A DNA stretch of 64,000 nt from Hevea brasiliensis (Eukaryota; Streptophyta; Magnoliopsida; Malpighiales; Euphorbiaceae), in NCBI RefSeq assembly GCF_030052815.1, contig NC_079503.1:56710735-56774734 (forward strand), given 5' to 3'. The notes under the pieces were generated by a model, which saw only the letters and a program-made list of their open reading frames with translations, had not been told where the DNA came from and searched no databases. Made by a program: the position numbers and the translations under genes. Of the stretch, positions 1 through 11,259 are shown one piece after another (the first letter of the stretch is position 1; every line of letters begins with the position of its first letter).

Positions 1-1252
1 TTGAGGAGACAATGGAGTTAGCTTTGTTTTGTTTTGAATACCATGGTATGTGCATAGGCTTAAATTCTCCTCTTATTAGTAGTTATATCTAAGTTTTTCG
101 TTGGCCCTTTCAGAAGTCTCATTATTGTGTTGTGTACTGTGCATGATGATTCGACCTCCTCGACCATAGGGAGTTAGAATTGCCCCAAAGATGGCCCTTT
201 TTGATTAGTCTTGCAGAGTTAGTGATATAAAAAATGGTTTTTGAATAGTAAAGAATTGTGATTTCAATTAGGATTTATGTATATTTGATTTTATTAAAAT
301 TAAAATTTGTTTCCATAAATTACTGGAATTACTTTAAATGTTTAGTTATGATTTGATAAATTGAAATTCTTGACCAGAGTCATTTTAACAAATGATTTAT
401 TTTATTGACAATGAATATTTTGATTTTTGGAATTTTGATTGAATTTCAAGATTTCCAAATTCTTTGATAAAATTTTGGTAAGGTATTGTATATCATGTTT
501 TAAATCACAGTTGTGCACCACTGAGTTCACCACTTAGCGATAGCTTTGTATGCTGTCGCAGGTGAAAGTAAAGATAGAGCAGCCGAGTGAGATTACCGGT
601 AGCTGCGCCTTGAAAACTCATTGGGATTAACTTCAGGTATATTAGAGGTATACCCTTGTATATTAGATTTTGATGTATGCATGTAATTATATGTATGTAA
701 ATTGTTTGAGCAGTTGTATAAGAACTTTTGTAATATTATTTTGGTATTTAATGAAATGCAAATTATTGTAATGTTCAAACTTATTTTTGAGTTTTGTAAT
801 GAATGTAAATTAATTTTTCTTTAGTGGAATATGAATGAAGCTATTTAATATTATTTTTGAAGACAATTGAATTGAGAATTGTTTTGAATTATGGAATTAG
901 GAGAAATGATGTTGATTTGTGCTGTGGTAGTGGTTGATTTTGATGAAATAAATTATTAGAAGTGTTTTTACAGGTGTTTGAAGAACTATTTTTCTCAAAT
1001 ATAGACGGCACTCTGCCAAAAATTTTAAAAAATTTGTATAAAAATAAAAATGGATAAAAATTTTAACTAGTCTTTAAACTTTAAGTAAATGTTTTTAATA
1101 CCTGGTATAAAAGCTCAAAATTTTCAAAAAGTAAGAAAATTGTTTTAAAATCCCTTGTAGTGTATTTAATGGGTTATCGGTAGACGGAGTCGGTAATTCA
1201 TTAGGTATACTACGGGATCATGTTATGCCTTACGGAGGGACAAGGTGTGACA
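1..1252 (+). repeat. G1 5' LTR, 3' part only (gypsy)
   Basis: This is the right-hand part of a long gypsy LTR whose left end lies before the window. It aligns by eye with 10620-11850 of the G2/G3 LTR, sharing the CGACCATAGGGAGTTAGAAT block at 157-176 and the terminal GGTGTGACA ending at 1252. The terminal CA is followed by an 8-base spacer and the primer site, which fixes the LTR end. Unlike the copy at 10841-10973, it carries a single unit of the 19-bp repeat. Confidence 0.85.
514..562 (+). other. LTR double-hairpin cassette, copy 1
   Basis: TGCACCA leads into stem 1, CTGAGT (521-526) with ACTTAG (532-537), which pairs with one G-U in RNA. It is followed by stem 2, GCGATAGC (537-544) with GCTGTCGC (552-559), also one G-U pair, and then AGG. 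The same two-stem arrangement recurs in the LTRs of the other gypsy copies with different stem sequences. Its function is unknown. Confidence 0.7.
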
Positions 1253-1260
1253 TGTTTTAG

Positions 1261-1272
1261 TGGTATCAGAGC
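1261..1272 (+). other. G1 primer binding site
   Basis: TGGTATCAGAGC complements the 3' end of plant initiator-Met tRNA, the usual primer for these elements. It lies 8 bases (TGTTTTAG) after the LTR end. Confidence 0.9.
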
Positions 1273-1439
1273 AATGGTTTTAAAGTAAATTTTTAACTGT
1301 GAATTTGAAATATTTTGTCGGAAATTACAACTGCTCAAATCTTTGATACATATATTACATTTGCATCATAAATATTAATTGACGGAGAGAAATCTCCTTG
1401 TGTAGGTTATCCCGAGAAAAGAAAATTTTCTGAATAGAA

Positions 1440-2153
1440 ATGGAAGAGGGGAATAAACCAGTAGAACAATTAGATACGATTGAGGCACAAGAGGAGGCCT
1501 CAGCTCCTCGGAGTGTCGAAGGCTCGACTGTACCAATTCCACCGGTACAAATCACCGCACAAGTGGCACAGCAAATGGCCACCTTCTTCCAACAAATGGC
1601 TGGTAGTTTGTCAGCCCAAGCTCAAACCCAAGCTCAAGCCCAAGTACAGACTCAGCCCCCACAAGGGCAGTATGAAATAGAAAAGAGTGAGAAATCTATG
1701 GGTCAGAACTTGAATAGGCAATTAGGGAAAAGAAAAGAATTTGAGGAACCTCGAACTTATAGATATGACAGAGGCAGATCTTCAGGGTGGAAGCAATCAA
1801 GAACCCATCGGCAAAGAATTCGAAGTTCCTACCCTCTCTGTGTCTGTGAGGCATGTGGCAAGTTACACGGGGGTATGTGTCGTAAGGCCACTGAAGCATG
1901 CTACAATTGTGATGAACATGGACACTTTGTTAGAGATTATACTAGAGCACCTCGATCTGCTCTCCGAAGTTCACAGACAGTTGGTCAGGGCCAAGCTAGA
2001 AATAGAGTTAGTACTCCTCGCAATCCAAGCACAGTGAATCCACCTAATCATAGTAGTGCATCAGTCAGAGCGTCCACTATGCGCCAGAGAGAAATAGCAG
2101 AAACTTTAGATGTAGCTGCTGGTAAGTTTTTAATTTTTAGAGGAAACAATTAG
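1440..2153 (+). CDS. Gag-derived protein lacking the Gag core (G1)
   Basis: The frame is open for 237 codons from the ATG in the usual place after leader and primer site. The N-terminus (MEEGNKPVEQ) matches the Gag starts of G4 and G7. Residues about 45-70 hold FFQQMAG and a Gln/Ala-rich run. The text then jumps from QPPQGQYE to a basic Arg-rich segment, so the roughly 150-residue capsid-like core seen in G4, G7 and G8 is missing. Residues 136-147 form the first knuckle (C136, C139, H143, C147). The second has C154, C157 and H162, but Tyr167 replaces the last Cys. G3 has the same two defects. In intact relatives Gag assembles cytoplasmic virus-like particles around element RNA; this version probably cannot do that alone. 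Whether it is translated is unknown. Confidence 0.7.
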   Translation: MEEGNKPVEQLDTIEAQEEASAPRSVEGSTVPIPPVQITAQVAQQMATFFQQMAGSLSAQAQTQAQAQVQTQPPQGQYEIEKSEKSMGQNLNRQLGKRKEFEEPRTYRYDRGRSSGWKQSRTHRQRIRSSYPLCVCEACGKLHGGMCRKATEACYNCDEHGHFVRDYTRAPRSALRSSQTVGQGQARNRVSTPRNPSTVNPPNHSSASVRASTMRQREIAETLDVAAGKFLIFRGNN

Positions 2154-3786
2154 TTATTATTTTACCCCAGCATTACTTATTTGTATTTTAGTGTTAGAAT
2201 TATATGTTCTGCTGTTATTCCTTTGCATGAGAATAAATTTTGATGCATTAGTAACTAGTCCTTTAGGATATAAACTAAGATAATAAGTGTGATTAACAAT
2301 AGTTTTGGAAGAGTTTGTCAGCGAAAAGTAATTATTAGTATACAATAAATTATAAGTTAATTAGTGAGCCTATTTAATATAAGGCAAGAGGACCTAAAAG
2401 TAAGTTACAATAATATAATTGCTCTAGATGAGAGCAAAGATGTTACTATTAGTAATTGTCAAAGAATATTGTAATCAGAATAAGTTCTGGATATTAGTGA
2501 ATTCGAAAAGGATAAGATATAAGAAAGTTTGATCTATTAGGCTGTATTGTAATAACTATGCAATGTTCTTAATGTTTGTATTGTAAGCTGCAGATTATAG
2601 TACCGACTTAGGATTATTGTGTAGAGCTACGTACTACCCGATAGTGTACCAAGATAAGAATAGTTATAAACGACATCTATTTTGGTATAGTTAAGATAAG
2701 ATAAAGTTTTCTTATTGGAAAGGAGTTTGAAAATCCTAACCTGAGATTTAAAACTCTAAAATTAGAATATCAAAAGGTTATAGTACAGTACAAAAGGAAG
2801 TAATAATTACACATTTGTGCAAAATAAGCTATAGAATATCGATAGATAAAAAAGTTGTGGAAGTAAAAATTAGAATAATTGGTGCAAATATAATAAAGAA
2901 ACGTTATAAATATTAGTTAAGTGTTGACTAGAATGGTCAGAGGACCAAATCAAGTAACATTGAAGTATAGAGGATTTATTAGGGATGATAAGAGGTGCTA
3001 AATCATGACTTGACAGTCAAGTTAAGGAAGAAGCTAAGATTGAGGAATAAAATAATTAAAGTTAAGTTGTGAAATGAAAAAAAAAATAGAACGGTAAGAA
3101 ATGAGAAAAACACTAGATGAGGAATTGCCACCAGGGCAAACAACCTACTTAAGACGCATAACGATATCCTGAACTATTTTATCAAGAAAGAAATAAGTTA
3201 AGCAAAAGCAAACGAGATAGTGCAAAATGGCACATAGTCCTAAGTCATAAATGGAGATGGTAAGATAATGGTTATGGACCTATGGACAATAAAGAGATAA
3301 GCAATTCATATATTACCAATAAGGTCATTTAAAAAAAAAAAAAAAGGAGACTACAAAGAAAAATAATTGCTAAAGCAACAGTAAGAAAATATTATGATTG
3401 AACAAACAAATTAAATGTTACATAAGATTGTTAGAAGTCTTACACATACTCAAAGGAATGAAGATTATAAGATTATGTAAAAAGGAGAAAGACTAAGTTC
3501 TCATTATCTAGGATCACACGAGGTCCTACAAAAAGTGGATCCACTAGCACACAGATTTGCTTACTCTAAAATTGAAATGAATTTGAAACTAACTTATGAC
3601 AGAAGCTCATAAGAAACTTGGCACACCAGGTGAGCAATCGATGAGTAAATAGTATTAGTTAAAGTGTTGTGGAACCATTATTCAGGCCAGGAGGCTACTT
3701 GGGAACGAGAGGAGGATATGAAGAGACAGCACCCACAGCTGTTCAAAGACTAATACTAGGTAAAATTTCGAGTTGAAGTTTCTTTT
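2154..3786 (+). pseudogene. Eroded protease to integrase region of G1
   Basis: There is no long frame, but short stretches still align with pol. Around 2233-2280 a frame reads FDALVTSPLG, which matches the protease-flank segment of G4 and G7 (EVLVTSPLG). At about 3495-3590 a frame resembles the integrase C-terminal SH3-like part (LSSHYLGSHEVL, compare LSPRFIGPYEVI in G8). At about 3650-3755 EATWEREEDMKRQHPQLF is a chromodomain tail. Between them, stops and indels leave no recognisable RT or catalytic integrase. The stretch is collinear with the noncoding 3' halves of G3, G4 and G7. Confidence 0.65.
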
Positions 3787-3800
3787 AAGGGGGGGAGAAT
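3787..3800 (+). other. G1 polypurine tract
   Basis: AAGGGGGGGAGAAT lies directly against the TGTAACACC start of the 3' LTR and is the expected plus-strand priming site. Confidence 0.85.
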
Positions 3801-6309
3801 TGTAACACCTCTATTTGCATAGCCTGGTACATTTTACTATTCCGATGACCGATATCAGTCCAAACAATTAAGGGGATTAGAATCATATCTAAGATAATTA
3901 GATAAGCCCTGAACGCAAATAATTAGTAATTGCCAAATATTTAAGTACAAAGAAGAAAAACAAAGCATAAAAAGTTAAATGAGCCAAGAGTCACAGCAAT
4001 GGGTGACCTTCCTGGGAAATGACTGTGAGGTCAATCGAAACCCAAATTCTGAACTGGAAAATGTGATGTCGTGGTCCTTAGGACTATGGCGAACACAGTG
4101 GAAAAGAGAAAATCACAAAAAAGAGTTGTTAAGCAGGTCAAATAATTAGGTCAGGAATCCGAAAGAAATATCGAATAACTTGCAAATTGGATTGAACCAG
4201 CGAAGGGTAATTTAGCCAATTTACCCCTAGAGCTGACTCCTAACCTAACTGTCCAATAAAATCTGAGAACTGAAAATTTTGAAATGTAGATTTAAATTGA
4301 AGAGGTAAATAAAAAAGAAGTGAAAAATCAAAAATAAAAAAGTTTATGACATCATCCATGACACAATAAATATTAATTTTTAAAATTTGAAAATTGGGAG
4401 ATAATGTAACATAAAAAGGAACCAATAAGAATTAAAAGAAAAGAAAATTCATTTTTTTTTCCCTTTCTTCTTCTTCTAGCTGATTCCATCATCTCACCTC
4501 TCTCTCTTTTTCTTCCTTCCTCCATGGAAGCCCACCCAAGCTTTCCAAAACCCTAAAATTAACCATTAATTGTAGACTTTCCTTAACAAAAAATTATCCT
4601 TGAGTCTTGATTTGAAGATTGAAAGTGAAAAAGAAAAGGAAAATTGAAGAATTGAAGAAGATAGAAAAGTTCATTGAGGTAAGCTTTCTTTTAAGTTAAT
4701 TTAGTTATGTATGCATGGAAGTGAACTTGAAGATGAGGATTTAAATTTAGAAATCACAAAAATTAAGCATGTTAGACTATTAAGAAATTTCAGCTAGCCA
4801 TAGTCCCTTAAGGTTTTGATGATGGTTATGTGCATTAAACATATAATTAGGCTTGATTGAATGTGTAGAAGTTGAATATCTACTTTAAGTGCATCAATTG
4901 AAACATATGCCAAAATTAGGGTTCTTAGCACTTAGGGTTTTGGAGACAAATTGTAAAAAATGGTCAATGGATGTAAATGATCTTATTGAGGGTTAGAAAT
5001 GGTCAATTGAGAACATTTGTGGTGTGTGTGAATTGATAAAACCAAATTAAAATTCAGATTAGTTAGGGTCAGTATGCTGATAGCTTGACCTAGGTCCCTT
5101 TTAGGGACCAAAAATGAAAATTTACCAAGCCAATTGGTGTGAGGCTAATTGGGAATGAAACTAGACATAAAATGGACCATTTTACATTTAGGAATCATCC
5201 TTAGAAAATGACCATAACTTAGTGAACAATTATGCCAAACCAGGATTAGGCACATGGCCACTGTACAAAACTGACCATATGAACAGTACATATTCTAATG
5301 GTCATAACTTGGTCTAGGAAGGTCCAAATGACCTAAATCTTATACCGATGGAAAGCTGAGACATAGAACTACAATTTTTATGGAGAAAATAAACCCAAAT
5401 TTTGACTATAACCTATCTAAAAATTTACCTACAGTTAGCACACCAAAACTGCTAGTATCCAGAAAAATGCCCAGAATTCTGGGTAACACCAAATCTAGCC
5501 AGCATTAGAAAAATAAGCATAACTTGGGCTACAAAACTCCAAATGGAGTGATTCAAAAAGAAAATTAAAGCTAAGACAATAAGAAATAACTTTGATGAGG
5601 GACACTTAGCCAAATTCTCACAGTAACTAGACCAATGGAATAGTAGAATACAGGGGACCAAAATTGAAAAATTGTACTTTCTCTTAGGAGACTTAGAAAT
5701 TGAATTAGCAATCAATGCCAACAAAATTGATACTCAAAATGTGGTATATGGGTGCAATTAGAACTAATAAACCTATTAAGTATAGAAAAGTCAACATTTT
5801 GACTTGAATAGTGCCATGAATAATGCCACCATACACAAAAATATGAAAGACCCGAAATTTATAAATCATAATAGGTAGGATAAGCCTGCAAATAAATTGT
5901 TAGAATTTTAGTGTTAGAAATGGATACTGAAGCACTTTAAATTTATGTATTTCAGTTTGGAGAAATGATGTTGATTTGTGTTGTGTTAGTGGTTGATTTT
6001 GATGAAATGAATTATTGGAAGTGTTTTTACAGGTGCTTGAAGAACTGTTTTTCCCAAATATAGACGACACTCTGCCAAAAATTTTTAAACATTTGCATAA
6101 AAATAAAAATGGACAAAAATTTTAACTAGTCTTTAAACTTTAAGTAAATGTTTTTAATACCTGCTATAAAAGCTCACCTCTTTCAAAAAGTAAGAAAATT
6201 GTTTTAAAATCCCTTGTAGTGTATTTAATGGGTTATCAGTAGACGGAGTCAGTAATTCATTAGGTATTCTACGGGATCATGTTATGCCTTACGGAGGGGT
6301 AAGGTATGA
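3801..6309 (+). repeat. G1 3' LTR with internal deletion
   Basis: It starts TGTAACACC after the polypurine tract. From about 3801 to 5955 it follows the first part of the 7607-11850 LTR. At about 5955 it jumps to sequence matching 900-1252 of the G1 5' LTR. Compared with the 4.2-kb LTR it therefore lacks roughly 1.8 kb, including the hairpin cassette. The expected terminal TGTGACA is degraded (TATGAAA) at 6304-6310, where an inverted LTR fragment begins. Confidence 0.75.
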
Positions 6310-7275
6310 AAATTTGTTTGAATTTTTCACAATTTCTAAGTTATTTTAACTACATAAATATAAATTTAAAGAGTGAAATTGAATTTCACTACTAACCTCT
6401 TTCTTTGGATTTCAAGTCTTCAAATCCTTCACTTTCTTCACTTTTTCTTTCCTTAATTCTCCTTTTCAAGTTGCAAGAGCAAGGTATAATCAATAATTTT
6501 GGGGAATTTATGGGAAAATTTGGGGTTTTAAAAACTTATACACAAGCTTTAATAGAGGATTGTAGAGAGAGAAATGGGAGAGGGAGTGGAGCCGGCCAAA
6601 AATGGGGAAGAAGATGACAAATTGCTTTTTAATTTTTGTATTTTTATTCTTTTATTTGACTTGGTCAATTACTAATTAAATAAAAATTATTTATTGTATC
6701 ATAGCTTATGTCATCTTTGGTGATGTCATAATGTTAATTTTCTTTTCTTTTTTCCTTTGTTTTTCCATGCTTCTTTAATTTAATTCTATATTCCAAAATT
6801 TTTATTTCTCATATTTTATTGGATAGTTAGGTCATGTGTCACCTTTAGAGGTGAATTGACCAATTTGCCCCTCACCGGTCTAATCCGGTTTGCAAATAAT
6901 TCAGTGTTTTTTCCAGAACTCTAACCTAATTATTTGGCCTACTTATCAACTCTTTTATGTGATTTTCTCTTTTCCAATAGCTTTGCAATAGTCCTTAGGA
7001 CTGTGGTGTCACAATGCCCTATTCCAAATTAGAGTTACAATTGCCCTCGCAGTCACATCCTGGTAAGGTCACCCATCGCTGTGAACCCTGACTCATTTAA
7101 CTTTTTATGCTTTGTTTTTCTTATTTATACTTGACCTTCTAGTAATCACTATTTAGTCTTGTTTAGGGCTTTTCTAAGTGACTTAAACAGGGTTCTAATC
7201 CTCTTAATTGTCTGGACAGACACCAGTCACCAAAATAGTGAAATATACTAGGCCATGCATATAGGGGTGTTACAT
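6310..7275 (-). repeat. Inverted fragment of a gypsy LTR (5' part)
   Basis: Read on the minus strand it starts TGTAACACCCCTA at 7275 and runs through the motifs of an LTR left end, including GTTAAATGAG and ATGGGTGACC (minus strand, about 7060-7105). It ends about 950 bp in. It is head to head with the G1 3' LTR. Its other end and any TSD are missing, so it arose by insertion plus deletion or by rearrangement. Confidence 0.75.
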
Positions 7276-7559
7276 TACCTCCAGAGCTAGAGAAGATACA
7301 TAATGTCTTCCATGTGTCCATGTTGAGGAGGTATAGATTCAACCCATCTCATGTGCTACTAGTAGAAGAGATTGAGGTAAATCCAAACCTCACATGTGAG
7401 GAAGAACCTATTGAAATTATGGCAAATGAGGTGAAGCAGCTGAGGAACAAGTAAACACCACTGATTAAAGTGCTGTGCAACCATCACTCAAGCCAGGAAG
7501 CTACTTGGGAACGTAAGGAGGACATGAGGAAGTAGCACCCACAGCTGTTCAGACACTAA
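7276..7559 (+). pseudogene. Integrase C-terminus with chromodomain remnant (G2)
   Basis: The frame reads LPPELEKIHNVFHVSMLRRY, almost the same as the integrase C-terminal region of G8. It continues through a chromodomain-like segment to EATWERKEDM and HPQLF, then a stop at 7557-7559. Two in-frame stops (before TPLIKV and before HPQLF) break it. In chromoviruses this module tethers integrase to chromatin marks. It is the only surviving coding piece of G2 and is cut on the left exactly at the end of the inverted LTR fragment. It shows that relatives of G1 and G3 once encoded a full integrase. Confidence 0.8.
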
Positions 7560-7590
7560 GGATAGGTAAAATTTCGAAACGAAATTTCTT

Positions 7591-7606
7591 TTAAGGAGGG
7601 GAGAAT
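7591..7606 (+). other. G2 polypurine tract
   Basis: TTAAGGAGGGGAGAAT abuts the LTR start at 7607. Confidence 0.85.
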
Positions 7607-10399
7607 TGTAACACCCCTACATTGCATAGTTCAGTGTATTTCACTGTTTTAGTGACCGGTGTCGGTCTGGACAATTGAGAGGATTAGAATCATATTTAAG
7701 TCACCTAGAAAAGCCCTGAATGAAAATTAATAGTAATTATCAGAAGATCAAGTCTAAATAAGAAAAACAAACCATAAAAGGTTAAATGAGCTGGGGGTCA
7801 CAGTGATGGGGTGACCTTACCGGGAAGTGACTGCGACGTCAGTTCCAACCCTAATTTTGAATGGAACATTGTGACACCGCAGTCCTAAGAAGTATTGCGA
7901 AGCTAGTGGAAAAGAGAAAATCAAAGAAAAGAGTTGATAAGCATATTAAATAATTAGATTAGGGTTCCGAAAGAAATACTGAATTATTGGCAAACCGGAT
8001 CAGACCGGTGAGGAGCAAATTTGTCAATTCACCCCTAGAGGTGACTCATAGCCTAACTATCCAATAAAATATGTGAAATTAAAATTTTGAAATATAGATT
8101 TAAATTAAAGAAATATGAAGAAAACAAAGGAAAAGAAAAGAAATTAAAAAGAAAATTATGACATCACCTAATGACCTAAGCATGAGCTCAAAAAAATTAT
8201 CAATTTATTTAATTATTTGACTAAGTCAACATAAGAGATAAATACACATAAATTTTTTTTTTTAAAAAGTTACTCTTCTTCTACAAGTTGGCCGGCCACC
8301 CCTCTCGCTTCTCTCTCTATTCATTTCATCTTCCACCATTAATAACCATACCCAAGCTTCACAAACCCTAATCTAGCCATAATTTCTCTAAGGTTTCTTA
8401 AGTAAATCTTATCCTTGAACCTTGATTCATCTATTGACAACAAAAAGAAGAGGAAAGAAGTGGAATTTGGGAAGAGAGAAAGCCTCACAAAGAGGTTAGT
8501 CATCCATTCTTTGATTTCTCTTTATATTCATGCATATCTACTTGAATTAATTTAGAATTGAAGGAAATGAAAAAAAAAACAAAACAAAACAACATGTTAG
8601 GGACCAAGAAAGAATTTGGCTAGCTTGAAAAGTGTTAGGGTTTGATTGATTTTAATGCAATTAAAAGTGTAATTAAGCTTGATTGAGTGTATAGATAGTG
8701 TTTATACACTTTAATTGTAAGAATTTAATCAAGTGGAAAAAATTTAAGGTTCATGGCTTAGGGAAATTAGGGGAAAATCTAGAGCTTTTTGAAATTGAGA
8801 CATATTGACTTTGGTCAATTGGGGCCAAGTGGGGTGTGTTGGAGTGATGAGAATTGAAATACAATTCGGATTGGTAGAGGTCCAATTTTGGACAGCCAAA
8901 CCTAGGTTCACTTCAAGGACCAAAATAGTAATTCTACTACTCTAATTGGTGTGAAGCTAATTGGAGATAAAATAAGACACATAATGCCACAATTTTCATG
9001 TAGAAACCCTGCCTTGAAAATGACTTTTAAGTTAGTGAAAAATTAGGTCAAACTCTAATTAGGTACACTGCCACTGTACAGAAATAACTAAATGAATAAT
9101 ATTTTATTCATTTGGCCATAACTTAGTGTAGAAAGGTCCAAATGACCTAAATTTTATACCGATGGAAATCTGAGACATAGCACTACAACTTTTATGAAGA
9201 ACACAAACCCAAATTCTGACCATAACCCATTCGAAAAGTGAGCTACAATCGGCATACCAAAACTGCCAGAACATAATTGGTACCCAGAATTCTGGGTTAA
9301 AACCAATCCGGCCAACCACTTTGAAATTAACATAACTTGAGCTACAAAACTACAAATAGAGTGATTCAAAAAGGGAATTAAAGCTAAGACAATAAGGAAC
9401 ATCTTTGATGGAGAACACTTACCTAAATTCTCATAGAAACCAAACCAATGGAATAGTATAAACTAGTGAACCAAAACTGAAAAATTGCAATTTCTCTTAG
9501 GAGACTTAGAAATTGAAATGGAAACCAATGCCAACCAATTAGACACTCAAAATGTGGTATGTGGGTGTAATTATAATTCACATACCTATTAAGAATAAAA
9601 AAGTCAATATTTTGACTTGAATAGTATAATAAATAGTAACCGTAAAATACAAAGTCTAAAGAATGCTATTTTAAGCAATTTTAGGAGTGCAATTAAGTAG
9701 ACATGAAATTATTTGTTAGATTAATTATGAGACTTGATACTAAAACACTGTAAATTATGTGTTTCAGTTAGAAAAGACACTAGAAAGGAGAAAGAAATAC
9801 TGAGTCAAGGCCAAGAAGCGACTCATAAGAGGTTTGTGCACAACATAATTACTTTTTGAAATTCTTTCAAACTTTGAATTGAAATGCTTTATAAAGATTA
9901 ATTAATGACTTGATTTGAATGGAATGTTTCCATTAAAAAGATATATGTGCTATTGACCAAATTGTTTGGAAAGTAAATTGTATGGGAATTGTTGGTATGT
10001 TAATGCTTAGAAAATTGTTAAATTAGTTTGAAGCCACAGTGTCATGACAAGATGTTTGAATTCCTCACTAGCTTGCCTAGTGGAAAGAAATAGTTTTGTA
10101 TCCCTCTCTAGCTGAAGTGTTGAGGTGTGCACCAGTAGAGAAAGAATTTGAATGGGTACCCATAGATTTATGCTAGCTAGCCTTGGTATTCCTCATAAGC
10201 CTTTGGCTGTTGGGATGAAAAATACATTGGTGTCATGATATGACTGTGTGATTTTACAAAAGTTGTTTTGTGATTTCTGAAATGAGAATTGTTTTGACTT
10301 CAATTTTAAATTATGGCTATATCTGTTTAATAGTTTAAGTGCTGTATTTGGAAAAATTGTGATTTATTATGGCATAAATTAGTATTTTTCCTTATGTTG

Positions 10400-10450
10400 T
10401 GCACCACTGAGTATTTTTACTCAGCGATGGCTTTTCATTGCTATCGCAGG
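10400..10450 (+). other. LTR double-hairpin cassette, copy 2
   Basis: Stem 1 is CTGAGTA (10407-10413) and TACTCAG (10418-10424) around TTTT. Stem 2 is GCGATGGC with GCTATCGC, one G-U pair. The flanks TGCACCA and GCAGG are conserved. Confidence 0.7.
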
Positions 10451-10840
10451 TAGAGAGACTGATAAAGCTGCAGAGTAGGCTGCTAGTGACTAGAAGTACA
10501 GTAATGTTGTAAATTATTTGATTCTGTAAAAATGTTGTAATATAAAACTTGTGTTTTAATGTATGAAATGATCAATTATTTTCTTTAATTTGAGAATTGT
10601 TTTTATGAATTGAGTTTGAAATTGAGTTGTGCTGAGATTCTCCTCTTATTAGAGGTTAGATCTAAGTTTTTATGTTATAGCCCTTTCGAAAGTTTCATTA
10701 TTGTGATGTGTACTGTGCACGATGATTTGACCTCCCCGACCATAGGGATTTAGAATCTGATTCGACCTCCCCGACCATAGGGAGTTAGAATCACCCCGAA
10801 GATGGCTCTTTCGGATTAGTCTTGCATAGTTAGTGAAATA

Positions 10841-10973
10841 AAGAATGGTTTTTGAGATAAAGAATGGTTTTTGAGATAAAAAATGGTTTTTGAGATAAAG
10901 CATGGCTTTTGAGATAAAGAATGGCTTTTGAGATAAAGAATTATTTTTAAGATAAAGAATGATTTTTTAATAG
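10841..10973 (+). repeat. 19-bp tandem repeat in the LTR, seven units
   Basis: The unit is AAGAATGGTTTTTGAGATA with small changes. Starts at 10841, 10860, 10879, 10898, 10917, 10936 and 10955 give an exact period of 19. The G1 5' LTR has one unit at the same place (about 225-245). Confidence 0.9.
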
Positions 10974-11210
10974 TAAAGAATTATGATTTCAATTATGATT
11001 TATGTATAATTGATTTTGTTGGAATTACCTTAAATGTTTAGTGGAGATTTGATAAATTCAATTTCGTGATCAAAGTCATTTTAATACAAATGATTTATAT
11101 TATTGGCAATGAATATTTTGAGTTTTGGAATTTGATGAGTATTCAAATTTCCAAATTATTTGCTGTAAATTTTATCAATATATATTGTACTATGTTTTAA
11201 ATTATAGTTG

Positions 11211-11259
11211 TGCACCACTGAGTTCACCACTCAGCGATAGCTTTATATGCTGTCGCAGG
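11211..11259 (+). other. LTR double-hairpin cassette, copy 3
   Basis: Stem 1 is CTGAGT (11218-11223) with ACTCAG (11229-11234). Stem 2 is GCGATAGC with GCTGTCGC. This is the second cassette inside the same LTR, about 810 bp after the first. Confidence 0.7.

Noticed and set aside
1261..1272. tRNA gene suggested by the initiator-Met match
   Set aside because: Only the 12-13 bases of the primer binding site match; no cloverleaf follows. The same holds at the other five sites.
5452..5724. 90-codon minus frame with hydrophobic segments, and similar ones at 9104-9402
   Set aside because: Shadows in the G1 and G2/G3 LTRs; frames do not agree between copies and no start context or domain supports them.
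10670..10903. 77-codon minus frame
   Set aside because: It reads through the 19-bp tandem repeat; the repetitive peptide is a by-product.
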